Below are positions 9,290-19,533 of a DNA stretch of 64,000 nt, piece after piece. The stretch covers positions 1 to 64,000 of the forward strand of contig JANQRW010000010.1 in assembly GCA_028284365.1 (NCBI GenBank). Reading direction: 5' to 3'. Within the stretch, counting starts at the first letter, position 1. Every line of letters begins with the position of its first letter. This DNA is from Marinicella sp. (GTDB lineage: Bacteria; Pseudomonadota; Gammaproteobacteria; Xanthomonadales; Marinicellaceae). The notes under the pieces are model-generated. The model saw only the letters and a program-made list of their open reading frames with translations. It was not told where the DNA came from and searched no databases. The position numbers were made by a program, and so were the translations under genes.

Positions 9290-10090
9290 TCAAATAATCT
9301 TGGTTCCAATTCTCTTAAGGCCCTCTAAGAAGTGCGGTATCCGCCAATGCATCCAAATAAATTGGGCTTTACCTACCAGGTTTCTTTCTGGGACAAATCC
9401 CCAAACTCGACTGTCAGATGAATTGTCACGGTTATCACCCATAACGAAATAATGGCCATCTGGTACTTTAAATTGAGTGAATTTGAATGGCTGGTTATTG
9501 ATGCCATTAATGGTCAACATCTTATGTCCTACGCCATTTAAGTATTCGGTTTTTTGAACCACACGATTGCGTGCCTGAAGATCATCGATGAAACCTTCAT
9601 ATTGACCATCTATATCTTGCTTGACTGCTTCACCATTCAAATAAATTTTTTCAGTTCTTGCATCATAATACACTTCATCGCCAGGCAACCCAATCACACG
9701 CTTGATATAGTCATCTTTTTGATTGGGTGGAAACCTAAAAACCACCACATCACCACGTTCAGGGTGTCCTGTTTCAATGAAAGTATCATGAAAGACAGGT
9801 AGTTTCAGGCCATATGAAAACTTATTGACATAAATAAAATCACCAGTCAATAAAGTTGGCATCATTGATGAAGACGGTATTCTAAAAGGCTCAAAAACAA
9901 AAGTTCTAACCAGCAATACGAATATAAATACAGGGAAAAAGGAATAGCCAAATGAAATGGCTGAAGTTAAAAATGATCGCTCTTTAGGCTCCTCACCTTT
10001 GTACTTGAATTTGCCAACTAACCAACACACCAAGGTAATGGCACTGGCCAGAGTCAAAAACGCTTCAAAATCAAAATGTATTTCATTCAC
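9290..10090 (-). CDS. lepB: Signal peptidase I
   Basis: A 266-residue inner-membrane leader peptidase that cleaves signal peptides of secreted proteins. Two hydrophobic segments (about 9-26 and 43-64) precede the periplasmic catalytic domain. The Ser-Lys dyad is visible: Ser75 in IPSSSMMPTL and Lys130 in YIKRVIGLPGD. The GDNRDNSSDSR box is intact. It lies 14 bp downstream of lepA, the conserved lepA-lepB pair. Confidence 0.96.
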   Translation of the reverse strand: MNEIHFDFEAFLTLASAITLVCWLVGKFKYKGEEPKERSFLTSAISFGYSFFPVFIFVLLVRTFVFEPFRIPSSSMMPTLLTGDFIYVNKFSYGLKLPVFHDTFIETGHPERGDVVVFRFPPNQKDDYIKRVIGLPGDEVYYDARTEKIYLNGEAVKQDIDGQYEGFIDDLQARNRVVQKTEYLNGVGHKMLTINGINNQPFKFTQFKVPDGHYFVMGDNRDNSSDSRVWGFVPERNLVGKAQFIWMHWRIPHFLEGLKRIGTKII

Positions 10091-10104
10091 AGTGGATTAT
10101 TCCT

Positions 10105-11889
10105 CTAATTGTCTACTTTCAAAACAGCTAAGAACGCTTCTTGTGGCACTTCTACACGGCCAATTTGTTTCATGCGTTTTTTGCCTGCTTTCTGCTTCTC
10201 TAATAATTTTTTCTTACGCGTGGCATCACCACCATAACATTTTGCAGTTACATTTTTACGCAATGCTTTCACTGTGGTTCTGGCAATAATTTGTGAGCCA
10301 ATAGCAGCTTGTATGGCCACATCAAACATTTGTCGTGGAATCAGCTCTTTTAACCTTTCAGTTAAATCTCGACCTCTACGCTGGGCATTTTCACGATGAG
10401 TCAAAACAGATAATGCATCCACTCTTTCACCATTAATCAGCACATCTAAACGAATAAATGGCCCCGCTTCATAATGACTGAACTCATATTCAAAAGAAGC
10501 ATAACCACGACTCACTGATTTGAGGCGATCAAAGAAATCAAGAACCACTTCACTCAAGGGCAAATCAAAGGTCAATTGAACCTGATTACCCAAATACTGC
10601 ATGTTTTTTTGGGTGCCTCTTTTTTCTATGCACAAGCTAATCACAGGCCCTACATAATCCTGGGGCAACAAGATGTTAGCAGTGATGATAGGCTCCTTGA
10701 TTTCATTAAACATAGCTGGCAAATCAGCTGGATTATCCAACATCACTTGCTCGCCATTGCGGTCAATCATTTCATAAACAACTGTGGGTGCCGTGGTGAC
10801 CAAATCAATATCGAACTCTCGTTCAATTCGCTCCTGAATAACCTCCATGTGGAGCATACCTAAGAAACCACACCTGAAACCAAACCCCAAAGCCGTTGAT
10901 GATTCTGGCTCAAAAGTCAATGAAGCATCGTTCAAGCGCAATTTTTCCAACGCCTCACGTAAATCCTGATAATCATCGGCAGAGGTTGGAAACAAACCTG
11001 CAAAAACCCGTGGTTGTGACTCCATAAAACCAGGCAAAGGTTCAGCTGCTGGATTTTGGGCCAAGGTTATGGTATCACCAACCGGCGCACCATGGACGTC
11101 TTTTATTGATGCTGTCAAATAACCAACTTCACCACACTTTAATGCCTGTCCTGGCGCTCTCTTAGGTGTGAACTTACCCAAACCTTCACATAATTGATCG
11201 GTTCTTAAAGACATGATTTGTATCTTATCTTTAACTTTTAATTCACCATTGAACAATCTAATCAAAGACACCACACCCAAATAATTATCAAACCATGAAT
11301 CTATTATCGAAGCTTGTAGCGCTGCATTCGGATCACCTGTTGGGGCTGGAATTAAGTCTGCAATGGCTTCCAATACAGTCTCTATGCCTTGGCCAGTCTT
11401 GGCTGAAACCAATAAAGCATCACTGGCATCAATACCAATAATTTCTTCAATTTCCTGTTTCACACGCTCCACATCAGCAGAAGGTAAATCTATTTTATTA
11501 ATAACAGGAATCACTTCCAGACCCATTTCAATGGCAGTGTAACAATTGGCCACCGATTGCGCTTCAACACCTTGCGCCGCATCAACCACCAATAAAGCAC
11601 CTTCGCATGCAGCCAGTGATCTGGAAACTTCATACGAGAAATCCACATGGCCTGGTGTATCAATCAAGTTGTATTGATATACTTCACCGCTTTCAGATTT
11701 GAATTCCAAACAAACAGCTTGTGATTTAATCGTAATCCCACGCTCTCTTTCGATGTCCATGCTATCCAAAACCTGTTTATCCATTTCACGCTCAGACAAG
11801 CCGCCACAAATTTGGATAAAGCGATCAGCCAAGGTAGACTTACCATGGTCAATATGAGCAATGATGGAAAAGTTACGAATATTTTTCAT
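10105..11889 (-). CDS. lepA: Elongation factor 4 (LepA)
   Basis: A 594-residue translational GTPase that acts on stalled or mistranslocated ribosomes. It has the G1 loop [10 protein letters not shown]3 DTPGHVDF and G4 NKIDLP, followed by EF-G-like domains and the LepA-specific C-terminal domain ending with a basic [16 protein letters not shown] stretch. Length is standard. It is transcribed with lepB and follows degP after a 101-bp gap containing a hairpin. Confidence 0.97.
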   Translation of the reverse strand: MKNIRNFSIIAHIDHGKSTLADRFIQICGGLSEREMDKQVLDSMDIERERGITIKSQAVCLEFKSESGEVYQYNLIDTPGHVDFSYEVSRSLAACEGALLVVDAAQGVEAQSVANCYTAIEMGLEVIPVINKIDLPSADVERVKQEIEEIIGIDASDALLVSAKTGQGIETVLEAIADLIPAPTGDPNAALQASIIDSWFDNYLGVVSLIRLFNGELKVKDKIQIMSLRTDQLCEGLGKFTPKRAPGQALKCGEVGYLTASIKDVHGAPVGDTITLAQNPAAEPLPGFMESQPRVFAGLFPTSADDYQDLREALEKLRLNDASLTFEPESSTALGFGFRCGFLGMLHMEVIQERIEREFDIDLVTTAPTVVYEMIDRNGEQVMLDNPADLPAMFNEIKEPIITANILLPQDYVGPVISLCIEKRGTQKNMQYLGNQVQLTFDLPLSEVVLDFFDRLKSVSRGYASFEYEFSHYEAGPFIRLDVLINGERVDALSVLTHRENAQRRGRDLTERLKELIPRQMFDVAIQAAIGSQIIARTTVKALRKNVTAKCYGGDATRKKKLLEKQKAGKKRMKQIGRVEVPQEAFLAVLKVDN

Positions 11890-11941
11890 TAATATAACTG
11901 GGCACCGTTTGTGAAATCATTTATGGGGCATCTAAAACAAC

Positions 11942-11966
11942 AAATCCCATGGGATTCATGGGATTT
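11942..11966 (-). terminator. Possible terminator or attenuator hairpin between degP and lepA
   Basis: A perfect 9-bp inverted repeat (aaatcccat / atgggattt) with a 7-nt loop lies just after the degP stop and before lepA. Read on the minus strand it is followed by a modestly T-rich stretch, so termination is probably partial. Confidence 0.4.
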
Positions 11967-11990
11967 ATGGGTATTTTATACTGTTAAGGA

Positions 11991-13352
11991 TTAGCGTTCA
12001 ATCACTATAAAGCTATTCCCGCCTCCACGGCTAATCAGCAACACCAGTGGTTCATCATCATCCAGTGCATCTATTGCATCACTGAAATCAGACAAATCTT
12101 TGATATTTGATTTTTTACCAATGCGTTTAATGACATCACCTACTCTCAACATCGCCCTTTCAACATCCTTGTTACTTATATCTGTAACAATGACACCTTC
12201 TGTTTCACCCGTTCTTTCTTTGTCTTGTCCTGATAATTTACTGACTGAAAAGCCAATTCCAGCCTTAACTTCATTGCTGCTGCCATTGCCTGAGCTGGCT
12301 TGCAAATCACCACTCAGTGCGTCTAACTTAGCGGTTAAAGTTTTAACTTTACCATCACGAAATACCTGCAAAGAAACATCAGTATCAGGCAACACCATGC
12401 CTACTACCGGTGGTAATGATTGACTGGTTTTAATTGATTTACCATCAAAACTGATGATAACATCTCCAATTTCAACACCTGCTTTTGCAGCTGATGAATC
12501 TTCTGACACTTGATTCACCAAAGCACCCATCGGTTTATCCATACCTAAATAATCAGCCATGGCTTGGTTAACATTGCCGATACCCACACCCAACAGCCCA
12601 CGCTTAACTGTGCCATTTTTTTGTATCTGTTCAGCCACATTCATAGCCACATCAATAGGGACAGAGAAAGAAATGCCCATATAGCCGCCAGTATTGGAGA
12701 ATATTAAGGTATTAATCCCCACCACTTCACCGCTTAAATTGATCAATGGTCCGCCCGAATTACCCCTGTTAATGGGCACATCAGATTGAATGAAAGGGAC
12801 GTATTGTTGGTTACCAATGGCTCGGCCTTTTGCGCTGACAATACCTTTGGTCACGGTATTCTCAAAACTCAAAGGAGAACCAATGGCCATAACCCACTCG
12901 CCGATCTTAAGCCTATTTGCCGACCCTATTTCAAGTTTGGGCAAATTCTTGCCATCAATTTTTAATACCGCAATGTCACTGGCTTCATCTTCACCAATAA
13001 GCTCAGCTTCATACTCTCTTCTGTCTAATAATGTCACCGTTATTTTATCAGCCTGAGCAATCACATGTCGATTGGTTAAAATAAGCCCATCTGACGAAAT
13101 AATAAAGCCTGATCCACCTGAAACACGATCACGATTTTGTGGTTGGTTAGGAAAACCAAAAAATCTAAAGATGTCATCATTGGGTTGTTGTGTGGTAGTG
13201 GTATTTTCATCGGCATTGTCACGAGCAACAATATTAACCACGGCTGGTCCCGTTTTTTCTGCTAGTTGAGTGAAATCTGGTAGTTTTAATTCACGTGCCA
13301 TCACAGTTACACTGCAAGACACCATAGTCACAAGTAAAAATAATTTTTTCAT
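11991..13352 (-). CDS. degP: Periplasmic serine protease/chaperone of the DegP/MucD family
   Basis: Degrades or refolds damaged envelope proteins. The ~453-residue protein has a signal peptide (about 1-19), a trypsin-like domain with His96 (TNRHV), Asp126 (SDIAV) and Ser199 (RGNSGG), and two C-terminal PDZ domains. An ATG 15 nt upstream (13367) is possible, but the ribosome site AAGGAG lies inside that extension and is correctly spaced for the ATG at 13352, which I chose. Its place after rpoE-rseA-rseC is that of mucD in Pseudomonas, suggesting sigma-E control. Confidence 0.93.
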   Translation of the reverse strand: MKKLFLLVTMVSCSVTVMARELKLPDFTQLAEKTGPAVVNIVARDNADENTTTTQQPNDDIFRFFGFPNQPQNRDRVSGGSGFIISSDGLILTNRHVIAQADKITVTLLDRREYEAELIGEDEASDIAVLKIDGKNLPKLEIGSANRLKIGEWVMAIGSPLSFENTVTKGIVSAKGRAIGNQQYVPFIQSDVPINRGNSGGPLINLSGEVVGINTLIFSNTGGYMGISFSVPIDVAMNVAEQIQKNGTVKRGLLGVGIGNVNQAMADYLGMDKPMGALVNQVSEDSSAAKAGVEIGDVIISFDGKSIKTSQSLPPVVGMVLPDTDVSLQVFRDGKVKTLTAKLDALSGDLQASSGNGSSNEVKAGIGFSVSKLSGQDKERTGETEGVIVTDISNKDVERAMLRVGDVIKRIGKKSNIKDLSDFSDAIDALDDDEPLVLLISRGGGNSFIVIER

Positions 13353-13445
13353 TATGAACTCCTTCATTTTTGTGGACAGTCAATTGTTATGCATACATAT
13401 GCTTCAGGGTCATAGACTGCATAACTATGGCTAAGTGCCATTGAT

Positions 13446-13910
13446 TTACAAAATCGTGACTTTCGGCCTAAATTTCAAGTGTTTAGTGGAAATTTTTCTG
13501 CGCAAAAACAACCAAGAAAAACCTAAGCCAACAACAAAACCAAGTAAAGCACTCAGATCGGATGAGACCGTCAATAATAGCCCAATATAGTGCCCTGCAA
13601 CAATTCCTATCAAACAAAGAATCAATGGCAGCAGATATAACCAGGCACTCGAAAACATCAGATCCTTTTCGTCTATACTGATATTGATCAATTGTTCAAG
13701 TACTACGGCACGCCCAATAACATCATCTGAGTCTATCAATTGATATTGTGGGTTATCTTTAGATAAAACAAAAAGATTTTTGCGCAAACCAAATAAATCG
13801 ATCAATGGTTTATTACAATTAGCAGGACAACCAGCACATTTTTCAGTTTGAATCAGCTTGAGTACAATCGTGTGGTCATTTTTAGCAACCACACATCCCA
13901 GTCGTTTCAT
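13446..13910 (-). CDS. rseC: RseC/MucC-family sigma-E regulator
   Basis: A 154-residue inner-membrane protein with an N-terminal cysteine cluster (Cys25, Cys28 and Cys32 in CAGCPANC) and two hydrophobic helices at about 77-100 and 105-130. RseC/MucC proteins modulate sigma-E activity and in some bacteria help reduce SoxR. The start overlaps the rseA stop (ATGA). Family assignment rests on the cysteine motif, topology and operon position. Confidence 0.88.
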   Translation of the reverse strand: MKRLGCVVAKNDHTIVLKLIQTEKCAGCPANCNKPLIDLFGLRKNLFVLSKDNPQYQLIDSDDVIGRAVVLEQLINISIDEKDLMFSSAWLYLLPLILCLIGIVAGHYIGLLLTVSSDLSALLGFVVGLGFSWLFLRRKISTKHLKFRPKVTIL

Positions 13911-14500
13911 TCCTCAGCTGTATTTTGGCGGGCTCTTTGACGGGTTTGTATGATTATTTTATTGGCATACTCAGCATTGTAATAAACTGGAATTTGTGGT
14001 TGATTGTTACTTTCAGAAAGGTAGGTTTGAATTTGTGGGGTCAAAGTCGGAAAGCGTGTATAACGCGTTGGTTGCTCTACCCGCACCATTGCTGCATTAG
14101 GTGGATTAACTAACTGTTCTGATGTTTTTGCATACACCGGTAATGGTTCAATGCTGTTTTCGACTCGAGTTTGGTTAAAAGTAAGCACCGCCACCAGCGC
14201 AACTGAAGCAGCAATGGCAGAACCAGCCAATGATTTCATCCAGCCATTAAAGCGACGCTCTTGAACAGGCTCAATAACCACAGAATCACTGGCTATCTGA
14301 CTGATCACACTGGCACCCAAGTTATGCATCAACGGTGCATCATGTTCCTGTTGCAAACAAGACCTCAACATGTGGTAGTTATTCCAACTTGACTGTAAAG
14401 TATCATCTGACTGCAGGCGCTTGAGTAAAAAACGGCTGCAATCATTAGTTAATTCACCATCCATCAATTCAGAAATATTTTGTTTTGACTTATCTGACAT
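13907..14500 (-). CDS. rseA: Anti-sigma-E factor RseA/MucA
   Basis: A ~197-residue single-pass membrane protein. The N-terminal cytoplasmic domain (about 1-90; SELMDGELTNDCS is typical) binds sigma-E. A transmembrane helix (about 95-115) and a periplasmic part follow. I chose the ATG at 14500, which overlaps the rpoE stop by 11 nt and begins MSDKSKQ as in relatives; a longer form starting at 14560 would run deep into rpoE. Regulated proteolysis by DegS- and RseP-like proteases is expected from the family. Confidence 0.9.
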   Translation of the reverse strand: MSDKSKQNISELMDGELTNDCSRFLLKRLQSDDTLQSSWNNYHMLRSCLQQEHDAPLMHNLGASVISQIASDSVVIEPVQERRFNGWMKSLAGSAIAASVALVAVLTFNQTRVENSIEPLPVYAKTSEQLVNPPNAAMVRVEQPTRYTRFPTLTPQIQTYLSESNNQPQIPVYYNAEYANKIIIQTRQRARQNTAEE

Positions 14501-15119
14501 GTTGCTTTCTCGTGCTCTCTTCTGATAAAAGTGGTTGCATGGCCTGATCGATGGCATCACGCGCCCTAAATATTCTTGATCTTACTGTACCAATCGGACA
14601 GTCCATTTGTGCAGCAATCTCTTCGTAACTCAAACCATCAACTTCTCTTAGCACAATGGCTTGTTTCAAATCCTCTGGCAACTGCGCTATTGCTTTGGAC
14701 ATGGTTTGTTCTAACTCTCCACGCGAATAGACCGCATCGGGTGTATCTAAGTTCCGGTAATCTTCATTAATGGCAAAAGATTCTGCATCCTCGAACTCAA
14801 CTTGGGTGTTTTGGATTCTTCTGGATTTAGCAACCAGATGATTTTTTGAAGTATTAACCGCTATGCGATATATCCAAGTGTAAAAGGAACTGTCTCCTCT
14901 GAAATTCGGCAAAGCGCGAAAAACCTTGATAAAAACTTCTTGCGCCACATCCTGAATTTCATGACGATCTTTGATGAATTTAGCTATGACATTGGCCACT
15001 TTTTGTTGATAACGATTAACCAATAATTCAAAAGCAGCCATCCTCCCCGCTTTGGCTTGCTCAACTAATTCTGCGTCCAACGTTTTTTCTGACATCTTCT
15101 CTTGATCACTTGGATTCAT
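14490..15119 (-). CDS. rpoE: RNA polymerase sigma-E factor
   Basis: A 209-residue ECF sigma factor of the RpoE/AlgU type controlling the envelope stress response. Region 2 contains FRGDSSFYTWIYRIAVNTSKN, and region 4 contains LREVDGLSYEEIAAQMDCP and VRSRIFRAR. A second possible start lies 8 codons in (MSEKTLDAEL, 15095). It is coupled with rseA, rseC and probably degP. Confidence 0.95.
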   Translation of the reverse strand: MNPSDQEKMSEKTLDAELVEQAKAGRMAAFELLVNRYQQKVANVIAKFIKDRHEIQDVAQEVFIKVFRALPNFRGDSSFYTWIYRIAVNTSKNHLVAKSRRIQNTQVEFEDAESFAINEDYRNLDTPDAVYSRGELEQTMSKAIAQLPEDLKQAIVLREVDGLSYEEIAAQMDCPIGTVRSRIFRARDAIDQAMQPLLSEESTRKQHVR

Positions 15120-15132
15120 CTTATGTGCCTGC

Positions 15133-15160
15133 TTGGACTACACTTGGAGTGAAATAGTTC
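15133..15160 (-). promoter_or_regulatory. Possible sigma-E-type autoregulatory promoter of rpoE
   Basis: Read on the minus strand, GAACTA (15155-15160) and TCCAA (15133-15137) are 17 nt apart just upstream of rpoE. They partly resemble the sigma-E -35 GGAACTT and -10 TCTGA elements. The match is weak, and the proposal rests mostly on the known autoregulation of rpoE. Confidence 0.25.
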
Positions 15161-15167
15161 ATCACAA

Positions 15168-17720
15168 TTAATTATTTTTTAATATTTCGGCTCTTTGCGA
15201 CAAAATACGCTTGATTTCTATAGCGGGAACTGGTCGACAAAAAAGATACCCTTGAAAATAGTCGCAACCTTTTTGGGTTAAATACAAACGCTGTTCCTCT
15301 GTTTCCACACCCTCTGCAACAATGTGATGACCAACACGTTTCGCCATATCGATGGTCGCATCCAAAATGGCTTCATCATCTGGACTCAGACCAATATTTT
15401 TTACAAAAACCTGATCAATTTTTAATGTTTTAGCTGGAATTTTACGCAAATAGTCTAAAGTGGAATGGCCGGTACCAAAATCATCAATCGACAAAGTGCA
15501 ACCCAAATTAACAATTTTTTTAAACATCAACAAAGCATCTTTAACACTTTTGAATTTTTCACTTTCCGTGATTTCAAAATCCAGGTTTCGAGGATAAATA
15601 CCAGTTTGATTAATCACGTTTGAAATTTTTTCTGTTAATTCTTTATCGTTCAATTGGACTGGGGACAGATTAACCGACATATTAAGTGGAATATTGAATT
15701 CATCTTGCCATTTTTTAAGCATTTTGCATGATTTTTCAATCACTAACATTCCTATGTCGTTAATTAAATCCGACTGTTCGGCCAATGGAATAAACAAACC
15801 TGGGCTGATGATACCTAAATCTGGATGTTCCCATCTGACCAGCGCTTCAAAGCCCATAATATCTTCAGTATTGGCATTGATCTTGGGTTGAAAATAAACA
15901 TCAATTTCATCGTTAATGATGGCATTTTGTAAATTGTTGACCATCTCTTCATTTTGTTTGGTGTGGTCGCTCTCCAAACCAGTATCAAAAACAGTGAAAC
16001 GATTTTTGCCATTGAGTTTGGCATCATAAAGTGCTATGTCGGCATGTTTGATGAGCTTATTCACGTTATGGCCGTGGTCAGGATAGTAAGAAATACCCAA
16101 GCTGACTGTCAGATTAATTTCACTGCCATTATTCAGTTTGATTGGGTTGGCTATCGATTTGAGTATGGCCTGTGCAATCTGCATCACTTTTTCTTTATTG
16201 ACTTCATTGTTAAGTAAAATCAAGAATTCATCACCCGCATAACGTGAGGCTACGCCATAACCATTCACATGTTTTTTCAATATTTGAGCAACTTTAACCA
16301 GGACATCATCACCCACATCATGCCCAAGTGAATCGTTGATAACTTTAAACCGATCTAAGTCAAGAAACATAATTGCTTTCTGCTCACCGCTGTTTTCAAT
16401 CGATTGTTCAATGGCTTTAACAATGTACCTGCGATTTAACAAATTGGTCAAAACATCATATTGGCTTTCTGACTCATGTGAATGCTGTAACACTTTGAAT
16501 GCGGTTGCTTGCTTATAATGCAATGACAGTTGCTTAAACAGCAGTTTAAGTGAGTTCCACTTTTTAGTTTTGTTGACGCTACCGGCAATCAGAACAGCAT
16601 CATTCTTGTCATCAACGTAACTGTCACAAACGATGAGTGAATTGATCGAATAAAAACTCAAAAATTCATCGCCCGGTATGACCTGATAAGCCTTGTCATC
16701 AATTTCATAAACATCGTCAGCATTGACTTTGCGCAGTAAGAACTCGTGACCAGCTGTGATGAATTGTTGGGCATAATTATTCAATGAACAATCCCATTGA
16801 ATGCGCTTGTATTCATCAGATCGGTTTTTCCCAACGATAAAACAGAAATCTATCTGAGCCCATCGTAACAATGCCTGCATATCTGCCTGTTGAGCCTTAT
16901 CATCAAAGTCCAAAGTAGTTACTAATTCAAGATAGTTCAAATACTTGGCTTGGTAGACCTGCTCTGTTTTATCCTGTACTTCTGCCAAGTAAATAGACTG
17001 ATCACCAATAGTCGTGTAATGTATGCGCAGGTTAACTGCTTTAAAACCTGAACCAAAATCTATTTCTAAATTTGAATTTAACCGACCCTGCTCTGTTAAG
17101 TCTGACTTCAGTTGAGCGATGTCACTGCCATGATGAACCATCACTGTTTCATACCAAATCTTATCAGTTAAATCATGTTGATTAATCGCGAACGCTTTTT
17201 GTAAAGCTTCATTTACATGATTTATTTCGTGTGAGTTAACATCTATTATGAATTGTGGAAGTCCAGAAGGATGAAACACATGAGTCAGAAACAACTCAAG
17301 ATCATTACTCTGAGGTATTTGGCTGCTTGTGGTTTCTTCAATCATTTTATTAGCAACACTCTTAGCAATTAACTCGTGCTGCATCACTGGTGAAAACAAC
17401 AAATCATTAACATGCTCACTGATCTCTTTGAATTGTGCAGGTTTTAATTCGATTTGTGGTGACACAAGACCGACCAGCTTAAGCTCTGAATGACTTGCTT
17501 TGAGTTGAACAATCTGTTGATTACTTTGCACCCAATCCTTAGAGATTTCAAATACCAAAATAGAATACACTTCATCTGAGATGAGCATTTCCTCCATTTG
17601 TGCCAAATCACTTGCAGTGAATATCTTATCAGCATTTAATTCGTCAAAATAATTGAAAAACTGCAGCCGATCCTTTTTATTACTGCAAGCAATAAGAATG
17701 GTTTGATTACGGAAGGTCAT
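15168..17720 (-). CDS. GGDEF-EAL domain protein (cyclic di-GMP turnover)
   Basis: A ~850-residue signalling protein: a receiver-like N-terminal domain (about 1-110, without the usual phosphorylation site), a PAS-like region, a GGDEF domain, and an EAL domain from about residue 600. The GGDEF motif reads RYAGDEF, an Ala for the first Gly that is often tolerated. The EAL site looks intact (EALVRW, NLSPVQL, EITES, DDFGTG, EGVETEEQ), so phosphodiesterase activity is likely. I chose the ATG at 17720, overlapping the upstream stop by 14 nt, over a GTG at 17762. It is coupled to an unknown protein and a PilZ protein. Confidence 0.85.
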   Translation of the reverse strand: MTFRNQTILIACSNKKDRLQFFNYFDELNADKIFTASDLAQMEEMLISDEVYSILVFEISKDWVQSNQQIVQLKASHSELKLVGLVSPQIELKPAQFKEISEHVNDLLFSPVMQHELIAKSVANKMIEETTSSQIPQSNDLELFLTHVFHPSGLPQFIIDVNSHEINHVNEALQKAFAINQHDLTDKIWYETVMVHHGSDIAQLKSDLTEQGRLNSNLEIDFGSGFKAVNLRIHYTTIGDQSIYLAEVQDKTEQVYQAKYLNYLELVTTLDFDDKAQQADMQALLRWAQIDFCFIVGKNRSDEYKRIQWDCSLNNYAQQFITAGHEFLLRKVNADDVYEIDDKAYQVIPGDEFLSFYSINSLIVCDSYVDDKNDAVLIAGSVNKTKKWNSLKLLFKQLSLHYKQATAFKVLQHSHESESQYDVLTNLLNRRYIVKAIEQSIENSGEQKAIMFLDLDRFKVINDSLGHDVGDDVLVKVAQILKKHVNGYGVASRYAGDEFLILLNNEVNKEKVMQIAQAILKSIANPIKLNNGSEINLTVSLGISYYPDHGHNVNKLIKHADIALYDAKLNGKNRFTVFDTGLESDHTKQNEEMVNNLQNAIINDEIDVYFQPKINANTEDIMGFEALVRWEHPDLGIISPGLFIPLAEQSDLINDIGMLVIEKSCKMLKKWQDEFNIPLNMSVNLSPVQLNDKELTEKISNVINQTGIYPRNLDFEITESEKFKSVKDALLMFKKIVNLGCTLSIDDFGTGHSTLDYLRKIPAKTLKIDQVFVKNIGLSPDDEAILDATIDMAKRVGHHIVAEGVETEEQRLYLTQKGCDYFQGYLFCRPVPAIEIKRILSQRAEILKNN

Positions 17721-18201
17721 TTGCGCTGATCCATTTACCGTCCCTGAGTACATAATTACCATCCAAGCCCATATTAAAGGTTACTATTTTGCCAAAATCT
17801 GTAAAAAACTTATGACTCTTTTCCTTAGGTAAAATAAACATGAACTTTGCCACACCGTGTAATTGAGGCGTATGACTAGAAAAATACAATTTAGATTCTA
17901 ACCAGCTATTTTTCGCATTGATAGGGAATATAAATACTGAAAAGTGTTTTCGTTCTTGAGCAAATTTTATGGCCTCTTTAAACTCACTGGTTTTGGGTGC
18001 TGGAGGTTCAGTACTCTTAAGATTTTGCAAGCCCTCACCATCAGTCCACAGATAACAAGCCCAACCTGTCCTTAATGACAAAGACTTAATGCTTTTGTCC
18101 AAACCTTCATTAGAATTTTTGTGAACATATAAAGGCTGGTTGGCAGCTCTCAACTCATCTTCTAAGTTAAGCAATTCATGACTGCTAAGAAATTCTCTCA
18201 T
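17707..18201 (-). CDS. Uncharacterised protein between PilZ and GGDEF-EAL genes
   Basis: A 164-residue soluble protein that I do not recognise. It has no signal peptide or membrane helix. It starts 1 bp after the pilZ-like gene stop and overlaps the GGDEF-EAL gene by 14 nt, so the three are almost certainly co-translated. The segment KHFSVFIFPINAK followed by a FMFILPKE strand suggests an alpha/beta or PAS/GAF-like fold. The context points to cyclic di-GMP signalling or twitching motility. Confidence 0.6.
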   Translation of the reverse strand: MREFLSSHELLNLEDELRAANQPLYVHKNSNEGLDKSIKSLSLRTGWACYLWTDGEGLQNLKSTEPPAPKTSEFKEAIKFAQERKHFSVFIFPINAKNSWLESKLYFSSHTPQLHGVAKFMFILPKEKSHKFFTDFGKIVTFNMGLDGNYVLRDGKWISANDLP

Positions 18202-18202
18202 T

Positions 18203-18559
18203 TTACATTGTCTGTGTTGGGATATCTTGTCCGTTGTAAGGAGCTAAAATACTTTGAATCTTTGTTCTGATGACCTCCATATCAGCATCATCATTAAACT
18301 GTACGCCAATACCCTGAGAACGTCCACCTTGTGAACCTGTGGGTGTTATCCAAACAACTTTACCTGTAATTGGCATACGTTCGTCTTCATCCAGAGTTAG
18401 AATCATAAAGACATCATCTCCCACCTGGTATTTTTTTGTGGTTTTTACAAATAATCCACCATTGGTTATAAAAGGCATATAACATTGGTGCAACTCTGCC
18501 GCCCCTTGTAAGTTCAAAGATAATAAACCTTTTTTTGCCATACCTCCTGCAAATGCCAT
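18203..18559 (-). CDS. pilZ: PilZ domain protein
   Basis: A 118-residue PilZ-family protein like the one encoded after holB in Pseudomonas and Xanthomonas, needed for type IV pilus assembly. The C-terminal GIGVQF segment is present, but the N-terminal RxxxR cyclic di-GMP motif is not, as in the original PilZ subclass that does not bind the nucleotide well. It is 2 bp downstream of holB and immediately followed by an unknown gene and the GGDEF-EAL gene. Confidence 0.85.
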   Translation of the reverse strand: MAFAGGMAKKGLLSLNLQGAAELHQCYMPFITNGGLFVKTTKKYQVGDDVFMILTLDEDERMPITGKVVWITPTGSQGGRSQGIGVQFNDDADMEVIRTKIQSILAPYNGQDIPTQTM

Positions 18560-18561
18560 AA

Positions 18562-19533
18562 TTATCTCCTTAGATTCAATTCGTTTTTAATTTCAACCAA
18601 CATAGACTCAATTAACAGCTGGCTCTTGACCTGAGTATTTAAGTTTAGCATAACACCTTGAACCAATTCAGTAATTTTTATAATAATATGAAAGACTTTG
18701 GGGCTTTTTTTAATTATTTGATTTAATGGATGAGTTAAAGTATTTATGGTTGATTCCTGCTGCATTCTAGCTTTTCCAACTAACATAAAATACCTTTGTA
18801 ATAGCTCCCAACTAGATTCTTCAAATTCTGTTAGCTTTTTAGCTGAACTGGTAACAGATATCCCACCGTTGGCAGCTTGATACAAACAATCCAGCATTTC
18901 ATCAAAGCTTGTCAGTTGATTTTCCTGTAACATTTTCATCGCCAAAAGCGGCTGAAAGTCATTGAATAATAAAGCTTTTTCAGCATTCTCAGCACTGTTT
19001 CCATGCGCTTCAATCAGCCAATTAGCCAGCTGTTTTTTTTCATTCTGGCTCAACCTTACATCCATATTGATACAGCGACTTCTGATTGTGGGCATGAGCT
19101 GATGCTTAACATCAGTCAACAAAAACAAAATCCCTCGACTCGGTGGTTCTTCTAATACTTTTAGTAATGAATTGGCTGCTGCTGTGTTCATATTATCCGC
19201 TTGATTTATCACGGCAATTTTATGATCTGAACAATGTGGTGTTGAGGTGAAAAACTGAGTCAATTCACGAATTACTTTTACTTTAATCAGGTTGTTTTCA
19301 GGTTCAATATGACTGACATCAGGGTGATGCCCTTGATTAAATAGCAAGCAGTTTTGGCATTGACCACAAAATGTATCTGATTGTCTACACAGCAATTCCG
19401 CTAAAATTTGTTGTAGCAATGCCCTTTTGCCCAGACCAACTGCACCACTGATAATCACAGCTTGAGGTTTATGATTGTTCTCAATCGCTGAACGCCATTG
19501 GTCAAGGTGTTTTTTTAGCCAAAAATATTCCAT
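18562..19533 (-). CDS. holB: DNA polymerase III delta prime subunit
   Basis: A ~323-residue clamp-loader subunit. It has an AAA+ fold with a P-loop-like GAVGLGKRALL, a four-cysteine zinc module (CRQSDTFCGQCQNC), LLKVLEEPP and the SRC sensor motif. The ATG at 19533 overlaps the tmk stop by one base (TGATG) and is preferred to the TTG one codon upstream. The tmk-holB-pilZ order is conserved in many gammaproteobacteria. Confidence 0.93.
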   Translation of the reverse strand: MEYFWLKKHLDQWRSAIENNHKPQAVIISGAVGLGKRALLQQILAELLCRQSDTFCGQCQNCLLFNQGHHPDVSHIEPENNLIKVKVIRELTQFFTSTPHCSDHKIAVINQADNMNTAAANSLLKVLEEPPSRGILFLLTDVKHQLMPTIRSRCINMDVRLSQNEKKQLANWLIEAHGNSAENAEKALLFNDFQPLLAMKMLQENQLTSFDEMLDCLYQAANGGISVTSSAKKLTEFEESSWELLQRYFMLVGKARMQQESTINTLTHPLNQIIKKSPKVFHIIIKITELVQGVMLNLNTQVKSQLLIESMLVEIKNELNLRR

